Shown here: positions 7,748 to 13,770 of the stretch, piece after piece
Numbering within the stretch: the stretch's first letter is position 1
Layout of the letters: each line of letters opens with the position of its first letter
Origin: Leptofilum sp050292445
GTDB lineage: Bacteria > Chloroflexota > Anaerolineae > Promineifilales > Promineifilaceae
NCBI GenBank assembly: GCA_050292445.1
Contig: JBNKLQ010000075.1
Span: 1-23,005, forward strand
Direction of reading: 5' to 3'
Length of the DNA: 23,005 nt
Program-made: the position numbers and the translations under genes
Notes under the pieces: model-generated
Database searches by the model: none
What the model was told of the DNA's origin: nothing
Seen by the model: only the letters and a program-made list of their open reading frames with translations

Positions 7748-7773
7748 TACTGTTTACCGATCACTGCTCTACG
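7739..7773. repeat. Degenerate period-7 array overlapping the end of the secreted-protein gene
   Basis: Successive heptads ATTACTG, TCTACTG, TTTACCG, ATCACTG and CTCTACG run from 7739 to 7773. The last supplies the TAG stop (7769-7771 on the minus strand) of the adjacent gene. A short related stretch (GTAACTG ATTACTG) lies at 7590-7603 on the other side of the MITE-like element. Confidence 0.5.
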
Positions 7774-8278
7774 GCCACCCAACCTCCACGGCGTGGCACA
7801 TATCGCGCGCCACCCAGCCATAATCAGTGCCCGGTGCCGGGTTAAAAATTGCCATGGTTATGGGGTCGGACCCATCAGCGGGATGGTAAAAAACATTAAC
7901 ATACACAGCTTCATACGAAATTTCCAGGTCTTTTATCCAGCCGCTGTCTTGCCAGCCTGCCTGGGCCTCCCAACTAGCTAGGGAATGGCCGTTGACCTCC
8001 ACAACTTCGTACGTCCCGGCTTCGGCCACATCCCCACTTACTTCAAAGTTGATACGCAAACATGCCCGTCCGGAGATACGCGGTGGCTCTGGAGTCGCCG
8101 TACTATCAGGAACATCAGTAGGTAATGGCGTTGGCGTTGAAGTCACGGCAACTGGCGCGTCTGGCTTCTCGGGCAAAGCATTGACTTTGTCAGAGGCCCC
8201 TTGCACAGCATGCTGGGGCAAAGCTACGACAAACAACAAGGCCAAAAAGGCAAAAATTGGCGGAACATATTTCATCAT
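7769..8278 (-). CDS. Small secreted protein of unknown function
   Basis: 169 residues. A signal peptide is clear: MMKY, then a hydrophobic core (about 6-20, PPIFAFLALLFVVALP) and a likely cleavage near AVQGAS (24-29). A Pro/Thr-rich linker (about 47-65) precedes a compact domain of about 100 residues with two cysteines (in RACLRI and DMCHAV) that could form a disulphide. I do not recognise the domain. The Thr/Pro linker resembles that of the kinase gene in this window. Two adjacent ATGs are possible: 8278 lies four nucleotides from AGGAG (8283-8287) and 8275 lies seven, so 8275 may be the true start. It is probably transcribed alone. Confidence 0.8.
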   Translation of the reverse strand: MMKYVPPIFAFLALLFVVALPQHAVQGASDKVNALPEKPDAPVAVTSTPTPLPTDVPDSTATPEPPRISGRACLRINFEVSGDVAEAGTYEVVEVNGHSLASWEAQAGWQDSGWIKDLEISYEAVYVNVFYHPADGSDPITMAIFNPAPGTDYGWVARDMCHAVEVGWP

Positions 8279-8309
8279 TTAACTCCTACCGGTGTGACCA
8301 CACTGACTA

Positions 8310-8340
8310 TGGCATCAGGCGCAAAAGCTGCCTGATGCCA
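8310..8340 (-). promoter_or_regulatory. Perfect 11-bp stem hairpin in the leader of the secreted-protein gene
   Basis: TGGCATCAGGC (8310-8320) and GCCTGATGCCA (8330-8340) pair perfectly around a nine-base loop. The hairpin lies 32 bp before the gene at 7769-8278 and about 95 bp after the acetyltransferase gene. No T-tract follows on the minus strand, so a classic intrinsic terminator is doubtful. A leader structure, a processing site or an inefficient terminator are the options. Confidence 0.5.
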
Positions 8341-8433
8341 GTGCAGCACACCACTGATTACACAACAATTAAGAATATGTTTCGCAATATAAAGGGAATT
8401 TGTAACAATTCATCTCGCCATACAGCATAAGCG

Positions 8434-9252
8434 TTATGAATTAGTTACAGCGTTATGATCACGCAGCCAACTGGTGGCAAAGTCTACGGCCGTTTTCTGC
8501 GAAAATAGCCGACATTCAGCCAATCCAACTTTGCCAATTTTCACCAGATGGAGCTTTTCAAACTCAGCCCCAATTTTGGGGAACTGGTCATCGTCGTAAT
8601 CTATTTCATCATACCACTGCCAGACGCGACGGCCGTTTAGCCAAATCGGTGCTCCCTGCTGCATAAGCTTAGCCACACCTGCCCGCACTTCCCCAAGATG
8701 AAACGATGTGTTATTGGCGTGCCCCACACCCAGGAGAAGCACGTAACCCTCCAAATCATAAATGCGCGCCAGCGGCGATTGCTCCCCCAAGCCAAAGGCC
8801 AGCTGGTGATCTGCCGTTATTTTGACGGCGTGTTTGCCCCAGGCAGCAAAAGAAACAGCGGGATGGTTGCTGCGGAAAACGCCGGGCCAGGTGCGGAACA
8901 GTTCAGGGATGACGCCCATGCTGCGTGTCGGCGTTAGCTGAGGATCAAAGGCAGGCATTTCGTCGCGAATGATTGTATGCCAGGCTGCTGGCACCGGTGG
9001 ATTTTGCCAGGGTGCGGGGTCTGAATAGTCGCTGGAGTGCGTGGGCATCACCAGCGTACCTGCTTCGGTTAGCACCTCTAGCAGCGCTTGAATCACAGCC
9101 ACTGGCCCACCCGGCACGTACCCAATCTGGCTCAGGCTGGAATGGACCAATACGATCATCCCTGGCTGAACACCCAGCGCGTGCAAATCATCTAATAAGA
9201 TTTTTTTTGTAAACGGCCGTTCCGACCGTTCAACAACTTTTTTCTCGCTCAT
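8434..9252 (-). CDS. AAC(3)-family N-acetyltransferase
   Basis: 272 residues of the antibiotic_NAT / aminoglycoside 3-N-acetyltransferase family, which uses acetyl-CoA to acylate amines. Signatures in order: LVHSSLSQIG (35-44), GTLVMPTHSSDYSDP (65-79), TPTRSMGVIPE (107-117), FRSNHPAVSFAAWGKHA (126-142) and LLLGVGHANNTSFHLGE (172-188), with H185 and E188 in the usual active-site region. The length is normal. Many members (YokD type) have no proven antibiotic substrate, so resistance is not implied. Its ATG shares one base with the stop of the membrane-protein gene upstream (TAATG), indicating translational coupling. Unlike the two genes before it, it has ordinary base composition and three ACGGCCGT palindromes (two inside the 3' half, one near the start). 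Confidence 0.88.
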   Translation of the reverse strand: MSEKKVVERSERPFTKKILLDDLHALGVQPGMIVLVHSSLSQIGYVPGGPVAVIQALLEVLTEAGTLVMPTHSSDYSDPAPWQNPPVPAAWHTIIRDEMPAFDPQLTPTRSMGVIPELFRTWPGVFRSNHPAVSFAAWGKHAVKITADHQLAFGLGEQSPLARIYDLEGYVLLLGVGHANNTSFHLGEVRAGVAKLMQQGAPIWLNGRRVWQWYDEIDYDDDQFPKIGAEFEKLHLVKIGKVGLAECRLFSQKTAVDFATSWLRDHNAVTNS

Positions 9253-9917
9253 TACTTGGTTTGACCAAACATCAAGACGGAATAAGATCGCTCAACTGCT
9301 CGGCAGTATCGGTTAAAGCGCGAACGAATTGCCAGAAAATTTGCATAAGCAATGAAGACAACAAGCCCAAACATAACAATCAAAAAGGGCGAAAATCCGA
9401 AACGCAATTGACCGATTATCGCCAAAACAACTATTCCTTCTGCCAAAAAAAGCACGCGAATGAGCCGAAATCTACTGATTTGTGCAGCAATATCAGCATA
9501 TAACAGCGCGCTGTGATTCATGACATAAAAACGCATTTTCCCAACGCAAGCAGCCAAACCGTCCAAATCACGTTCTTTACTAGGCTGATTCGCAAAAGAC
9601 CCTAAAATGGGATCATCATACAAAGCAACTTCATTATCTGAAACATATTTAGGCATGCGTCTTTTTTTAATACGGTCCAATAACCACTCAAAAGCTCGTT
9701 CACCAACGTATTCAGAGACAATTCCAACGCCATATGCTAGTGCAATAAATACAGGTGCAAGAATCGCTGAATTCATAAATACAGGCTGTTGCAAAAAAGG
9801 AGAGGTAAGCAAACTTTTAATATCACTTGGGAACCAGCTTGAAATAGAAAAAAATGTGGAAATAACTATTAATGAACCGGCTACAAGATATTCAACAATA
9901 AGTTTCGTTGTGTCCAT
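9252..9917 (-). CDS. Four-helix membrane protein of unknown function
   Basis: 221 residues. Four hydrophobic helices are visible at about 7-29, 48-72, 151-170 and 174-197. A cytoplasmic-looking loop of about 75 residues lies between helices 2 and 3 (rich in charge, e.g. DRIKKRRMPKYVSDNE), and a short polar tail follows. I do not recognise the family. It lies 8 nt after the HD-domain gene and overlaps the acetyltransferase gene by one base, so the three are likely one operon. It is visibly more AT-rich than genes on either side and has no ACGGCCGT, consistent with acquisition by transfer. A pore or sensor role beside the HD enzyme is conceivable but not shown. Confidence 0.8.
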   Translation of the reverse strand: MDTTKLIVEYLVAGSLIVISTFFSISSWFPSDIKSLLTSPFLQQPVFMNSAILAPVFIALAYGVGIVSEYVGERAFEWLLDRIKKRRMPKYVSDNEVALYDDPILGSFANQPSKERDLDGLAACVGKMRFYVMNHSALLYADIAAQISRFRLIRVLFLAEGIVVLAIIGQLRFGFSPFLIVMFGLVVFIAYANFLAIRSRFNRYCRAVERSYSVLMFGQTK

Positions 9918-9925
9918 GTTTTATC

Positions 9926-10726
9926 CTACTCTTTTTGAATTTGAGTAAAAAGATAATGTGTAAACTCGTTTGTATTGCGGCTCTTAATATATTGCTGTTC
10001 ATTCAGTCTGGAATCAAATTGTGCCTTAACGTATCTTCGTGTAAACGAAAATGTTGGGATTTCTATTCGGGCAGCATTCTGTTTAATTCTGTTTACTGTT
10101 ATTGTCATATCTGCGCCAAATGGATGCTGCCAACCATAAAATTGGGTGATTCTGTCCCACAAGAATTCGGTAGGATTGTGAAATCTCTCAGACTTCGAGG
10201 CTAGGTCTTTGTAATAAGACAATAAGTGCATCACCCAGATCCGGTCACAATCTCGCAATCCCAAGCGATCCCTTCCCTTTATTTCTATTCCAATATATGG
10301 ATTATCATGAACGCTAATCATGCCCAAAATCATCTCTAATTCTTTAGGAGTATACTCATTTTCACACAAAACCTTTGCTGCCAATGCTGTGCCTTCTTGC
10401 ATATGCAATATTCGGCTCTCAGGGCTGCTCCACTTGGTTTTATCTTCGAGAGCAAAATAACCAATATCATGCAACATGATGCCTGGAACAATTAGTCGGC
10501 TCAGTTTTTCTTCTTCAATTAAATTTATTGCAAAATTTGTGGAAAAAAATATATGAAACGGATCATACCAGCGCCTTTTTGTTTCATCTTGATATTGCAA
10601 TAACAACCAATCCAAAACGCTTCTTTCCCGTTCATTCAGTCTGGCACGTAGGGCTGTTTCTAATTTTGACTGGTAATTCTCTGCAATTTCTTGAAGACTT
10701 TCGATCAATTCCTGTTGCCCGCTCAT
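9926..10726 (-). CDS. HD-domain phosphohydrolase-like protein
   Basis: 266 residues. The HD metal-site pattern is readable: H58 (PFH), H86-D87 in IMLHDIGYF, H108 (ILHMQEG), H140 in ISVHDN and D161 in LRDCDRIW. HD enzymes hydrolyse phosphoesters, often nucleotides or cyclic dinucleotides; the substrate here is unknown. The N-terminal 50 residues are helical, and the C-terminal 70 carry no motif I can name. ATG 10726 has GAAGG seven nucleotides upstream. It is the first gene of a likely three-gene unit with the membrane protein and the AAC(3)-family enzyme. AT-rich codon use and lack of ACGGCCGT mark this gene and the next as different from their surroundings. Confidence 0.82.
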   Translation of the reverse strand: MSGQQELIESLQEIAENYQSKLETALRARLNERERSVLDWLLLQYQDETKRRWYDPFHIFFSTNFAINLIEEEKLSRLIVPGIMLHDIGYFALEDKTKWSSPESRILHMQEGTALAAKVLCENEYTPKELEMILGMISVHDNPYIGIEIKGRDRLGLRDCDRIWVMHLLSYYKDLASKSERFHNPTEFLWDRITQFYGWQHPFGADMTITVNRIKQNAARIEIPTFSFTRRYVKAQFDSRLNEQQYIKSRNTNEFTHYLFTQIQKE

Positions 10727-10799
10727 ACGTACACCTTCGACGTCAATTTTTAATCAAATGAACAGCTTCATATCACAAGAAACAAGCAGTTATGTGCAA

Positions 10800-11582
10800 T
10801 TAATCTTCTCGCCACCACGGCTGGCGCTTTTGCAAAAAGGAGCTCATTCCCTCGCGCCCTTCATCGCTGTCGCGCAGCCGGGCGATGAGTTTGGCGGTGT
10901 AGTCCCGCATCGCTTCTTTGGGCTGATGGGCCACCTGACGGATGAGTTCTTTGGCGACAGCTTGTGCGCCTGGGGCGGCTTGTAATAGCTGCTGGATACG
11001 TTCGGATACGGCCGTATCCAGCTCCTCCTCCGCCACCACATGATTCACCAACCCCAAGCTTTGGGCCTGGGCAGCCTCAAACCGCTCCCCGGTGAGGAAC
11101 AGCTCACGCGCATTGTTGGCCCCAATCTTGGCCAACACAAATGGTGAAATGACGGCAGGCACAATGCCCAGCCGCGCCTCGCTAAAGCCAAATTTGGCCC
11201 GGTCCACCGCCACCACAACGTCGCAGCAGCTTACCAGCCCCACACCGCCGCCAATCGCCGCCCCATTCACCCGACCAACCACCGGTTTGGGACATTGATC
11301 CACTATGAGCATGAGGTCAAAAATCGCTTCGCCATCCTGCACATTTTCAGCAAAGGTGTAGTCAGCGGCAGCCCGCATGAAGCTTAAATCAGCCCCGGCA
11401 CAAAAGGAACGGCCGTTACCTGTCAGCACCACCAGCCGCACCTCTTTTTGCTCGGGGATAGTTTGGAATACGGCCGTTAACTCCCTGATCATCGTCGGCG
11501 TCAGTGCATTGTGCACCGTTGGCCGATTCAAGGCCACCGTCAATACCGCCCCATCTTGCCTAACTTCAATTTCGCTGTTCAC
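10800..11582 (-). CDS. Enoyl-CoA hydratase/isomerase (crotonase), methylglutaconyl-CoA-hydratase-like
   Basis: 260 residues, full length for a crotonase. The oxyanion-hole elements are FCAGADL (60-66) and AAIGGGVGL (108-116), and the catalytic glutamate is E135 in GFSEARLGIVPA. The first glutamate of classic enoyl-CoA hydratases is not conserved, and the C-terminal SDEGREGMSSFLQKRQPWW pattern is like AUH/LiuC methylglutaconyl-CoA hydratases of leucine degradation. That role would fit with the biotin carboxylase gene nearby, but the substrate assignment is only likely. The start is GTG 11582, overlapping the stop of the P-loop kinase gene by four bases (GTGA), so translation is coupled. The gene ends just beyond the HD-gene leader (73-bp gap). 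Confidence 0.9.
   Translation of the reverse strand: MNSEIEVRQDGAVLTVALNRPTVHNALTPTMIRELTAVFQTIPEQKEVRLVVLTGNGRSFCAGADLSFMRAAADYTFAENVQDGEAIFDLMLIVDQCPKPVVGRVNGAAIGGGVGLVSCCDVVVAVDRAKFGFSEARLGIVPAVISPFVLAKIGANNARELFLTGERFEAAQAQSLGLVNHVVAEEELDTAVSERIQQLLQAAPGAQAVAKELIRQVAHQPKEAMRDYTAKLIARLRDSDEGREGMSSFLQKRQPWWRED
11004..11019. repeat. 16-bp perfect palindrome containing ACGGCCGT
   Basis: GGATACGGCCGTATCC is an extended copy of the dispersed palindrome inside the crotonase gene, encoding part of LDTAVSE. It is notable because symmetry extends well past the common 10-bp core. Confidence 0.85.
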
Positions 11583-12142
11583 GCTGCCTCCCGAAGATCA
11601 TAATGTTGGCTAATTTTGGCAACGGCCGTTTCTGGATCAATCTCACCACTGTCAATGATCAGGCTGGGACGGCCGTTTACAAGTTGGAATGGGTCTTCCA
11701 ACGTCGCCAACTTCTCCATCAAGATATCTGCCGAATGAATTTTATTCCATTGCCGCCGTGAATCATCCGCCACGCGCTCCAGCATGATCGCCTGGTCACA
11801 GGTGATTTGTACCAGGCAAGCCTCACCGCCGAGTTCTTCTGCAAAATCACAGTAAAGATCAACAATCTTCTGACGGGAGGGTGCAAAAACCATCGTAAAA
11901 ATAACGCCTGGACAATTGGATACGGCCGTTTCTTCCAGCGTAGCCAACCGCACCTTGCGTATTAACCGGTTGTAACCTGGCGTACCCCTAGGAAAAAGCG
12001 GCTCCACAAAATCTACAATCATATGGTTGTGAACCAACAGCAACCCCGTTTTCTCTGCCAAAATTTGGGCAACGGTCAGCTTACCTGCCGCTGGTGGTCC
12101 GTAAAGTAAAACAAACTTTATTGCAGTATCATCACTCGCCAC
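11579..12142 (-). CDS. P-loop NTPase, small-molecule-kinase-like
   Basis: 187 residues from GTG 12142. An in-frame TTG at 12154 would add four codons. I choose GTG because GGGAG (12148-12152) lies five nucleotides before it, inside what would otherwise be coding sequence. Walker A is GPPAAGKLT (residues 15-23). The N-terminal half resembles shikimate/gluconate-kinase or zeta-like AAA_33 proteins (LLVHNHMIVDFVEPLF). A segment IFTMVFAPSRQ follows, and a basic DDSRRQWNK stretch could form the lid. The substrate is unknown. It overlaps the crotonase start by four bases, suggesting co-translation. Three ACGGCCGT copies occur here. Confidence 0.82.
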   Translation of the reverse strand: MASDDTAIKFVLLYGPPAAGKLTVAQILAEKTGLLLVHNHMIVDFVEPLFPRGTPGYNRLIRKVRLATLEETAVSNCPGVIFTMVFAPSRQKIVDLYCDFAEELGGEACLVQITCDQAIMLERVADDSRRQWNKIHSADILMEKLATLEDPFQLVNGRPSLIIDSGEIDPETAVAKISQHYDLREAA

Positions 12143-12155
12143 AGCAACTCCCAAA

Positions 12156-12197
12156 GTTAACCATTAACCATTTACAATTTACCATTATCCATTATCA
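12156..12197. repeat. Period-7 AT-rich array between SDR and P-loop kinase genes
   Basis: Six degenerate heptads (GTTAACC, ATTAACC, ATTTACA, ATTTACC, ATTATCC, ATTATCA) fill the gap between two minus-strand genes. The last unit contains the TGA stop (12195-12197) of the SDR gene. It resembles the array at 7739-7773 in period and in abutting a stop codon, though the unit differs. Confidence 0.6.
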
Positions 12198-12986
12198 CCA
12201 CACCGTCTTCATTGAGCCGCCATCCACGATTAACGTCTCGCCGGTGATGTAACTGGCCGCATCGGACAGCAAAAACGCGCCAGCTCGACCAAACTCCTCG
12301 ATGGTGCCATACCGGCCCCAAGGAATTTGCCCTTCCTGCATCGCCTGCTGCTCAGCCACGCTGCGCCCCGCACTTTTAGCCCCAAGCGCGTCCAATGACT
12401 TCACTCGGTCGGTCAAAATACGGCCCGGTACCAGATTGTTCACCCGAATCTGCTCCGGTGCCAGCTCGCGTGATAAGCTTTTGAGCAAACTCACCACGCC
12501 GGAGCGCATCACGTTAGACAACAGCAAAATATCAATCGGCTCCTTCACGGAGGAAGAGGTAACGGCTAAAATCGAACCGCCACCGCGCGCGCGCAATTGG
12601 GGCAGCACGGCCCGAATCATACGCACGCTGCTCATCATGGTCAGCTCAAAAGCAGCCTGCCAGGCGGCATCATCAAAGTCATCAAAGCCACCGGCTGGCG
12701 GACCACCGGCGTTGACGACCAGCCCATCCACACCACCAAATTTAGTCACGGTTGCTTCGACCCAATTGGCAATTGAGGCCGCATCACGGGCATCCAACAC
12801 GCTGCCCAATGTTTCTGCGCCGGTTTCATTGTGCAACGTTTCAGCAGCAGCCAAAATATCTGCTTCGGTCCGGCTGCCAATTGAAACTTTAGCACCCTCT
12901 TGGGCCACTGCCTGAGCAATGCCGTAGCCCAGCCCTTTGCTTGCCGCCGCCACCATGATCACCTTGTTTTGCAATCCTAAATCCAT
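12195..12986 (-). CDS. Short-chain dehydrogenase/reductase-family protein lacking the canonical YxxxK
   Basis: 263 residues with a Rossmann fold. The cofactor loop is AAASKGLGYGIA (13-24), NAGG is at 92-95, the catalytic serine region is VTSSS (142-146), and a C-terminal GETLIVDGGSMKTVW is typical of FabG-like enzymes. The position of the catalytic tyrosine and lysine, normally YxxxK thirteen residues after the serine, reads LSNVMRS (156-162), so both are missing. Related SDRs with LSN-x-x-R at this site exist to my knowledge. Activity may be altered, or the protein may have another role. Substrate unknown. TGA of the MBL gene lies one base before its ATG (TGATATG), so the pair is co-expressed. 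Confidence 0.9.
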   Translation of the reverse strand: MDLGLQNKVIMVAAASKGLGYGIAQAVAQEGAKVSIGSRTEADILAAAETLHNETGAETLGSVLDARDAASIANWVEATVTKFGGVDGLVVNAGGPPAGGFDDFDDAAWQAAFELTMMSSVRMIRAVLPQLRARGGGSILAVTSSSVKEPIDILLLSNVMRSGVVSLLKSLSRELAPEQIRVNNLVPGRILTDRVKSLDALGAKSAGRSVAEQQAMQEGQIPWGRYGTIEEFGRAGAFLLSDAASYITGETLIVDGGSMKTVW

Positions 12987-12987
12987 A

Positions 12988-13743
12988 TCAACTTCTCAAA
13001 TCCACTGTTTCACCATCAACAGGAATGCGCAGGCGAGCCTCCGAAATACCTTGAGCCACCGCCGCCGCTCGCAAATCGGCGCGAGAAACCGTGCCATGAT
13101 CCAGCGATTCCAAATGCACAGCCACCACAATCACCTCAGGTGCTGCCTGGCAAACGGCCGTTGTCTGCGCGGCGTCCATGACAATCGGATCGCTATCACC
13201 AAATTTAGCCCCACTGGAATGCGTAACGATCACATCGGGCCGCTGTTGAGCAATCACCTCGGCCACAGGCTCATACCAAATGGTGTCCCCCAGCCAATAA
13301 ACTTTGGGTTCTCCGGCAGCTTCCCACACAAAGCCAGAAACCTTTCCCATGCGTTCGGCCAACTCGCCAGTGCCGTGCCGTCCTGGTGTGCGGGTGAATG
13401 TGATGCCTTGCCAGGTGATTTGGTTGGAAACGGCCGTTACCCGCTCAAACCCTTTCCCCCGAATGATCTCCTCATCCCCCGGCTGGCAAAAGATCGGCAT
13501 TGTTTTAGGCAGCAGATCCATCGCCACCTCATCAAAATGATCGGGGTGTAAATGGGAAACCAACACCATCTCGGCTCCCTGGATCACATCTTCTGGAGGC
13601 ATAGGCAAATCGACAATAGGATTTTTAGAAATCCCGGCAAAAGAACGAATTGTTTCCCTGGCAGCTAAAAATGGATCAACTACAAACAAATGGCCACCAT
13701 ATTCCACACGCAAGGTTGCATTACGAATGAGTTGGACTTTCAT
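12988..13743 (-). CDS. MBL-fold metal-dependent hydrolase, UlaG-like
   Basis: 251 residues of the metallo-beta-lactamase superfamily. The metal-binding motif HLHPDH is at 64-69, followed by H123 (GRHG), D153 in WLGDT and H210 in VAVHLESLDH. This arrangement is like the UlaG/L-ascorbate-phosphate-lactonase and YtnP-like group rather than true beta-lactamases. The substrate is not predictable. It sits 27 bp after the formate dehydrogenase gene and one base before the SDR gene, so it could be part of a FDH-MBL-SDR transcript. Two ACGGCCGT copies are present. Confidence 0.88.
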   Translation of the reverse strand: MKVQLIRNATLRVEYGGHLFVVDPFLAARETIRSFAGISKNPIVDLPMPPEDVIQGAEMVLVSHLHPDHFDEVAMDLLPKTMPIFCQPGDEEIIRGKGFERVTAVSNQITWQGITFTRTPGRHGTGELAERMGKVSGFVWEAAGEPKVYWLGDTIWYEPVAEVIAQQRPDVIVTHSSGAKFGDSDPIVMDAAQTTAVCQAAPEVIVVAVHLESLDHGTVSRADLRAAAVAQGISEARLRIPVDGETVDLRS

Positions 13744-13770
13744 TTCTTCTCCACTTTCCTGGTCAAAATG

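Noticed and set aside
10727..10799. Possible promoter before the HD-domain gene (TTGCAC then TGATAT)
   Set aside because: Both hexamers match the consensus poorly and the region is AT-rich enough to give such hits by chance.
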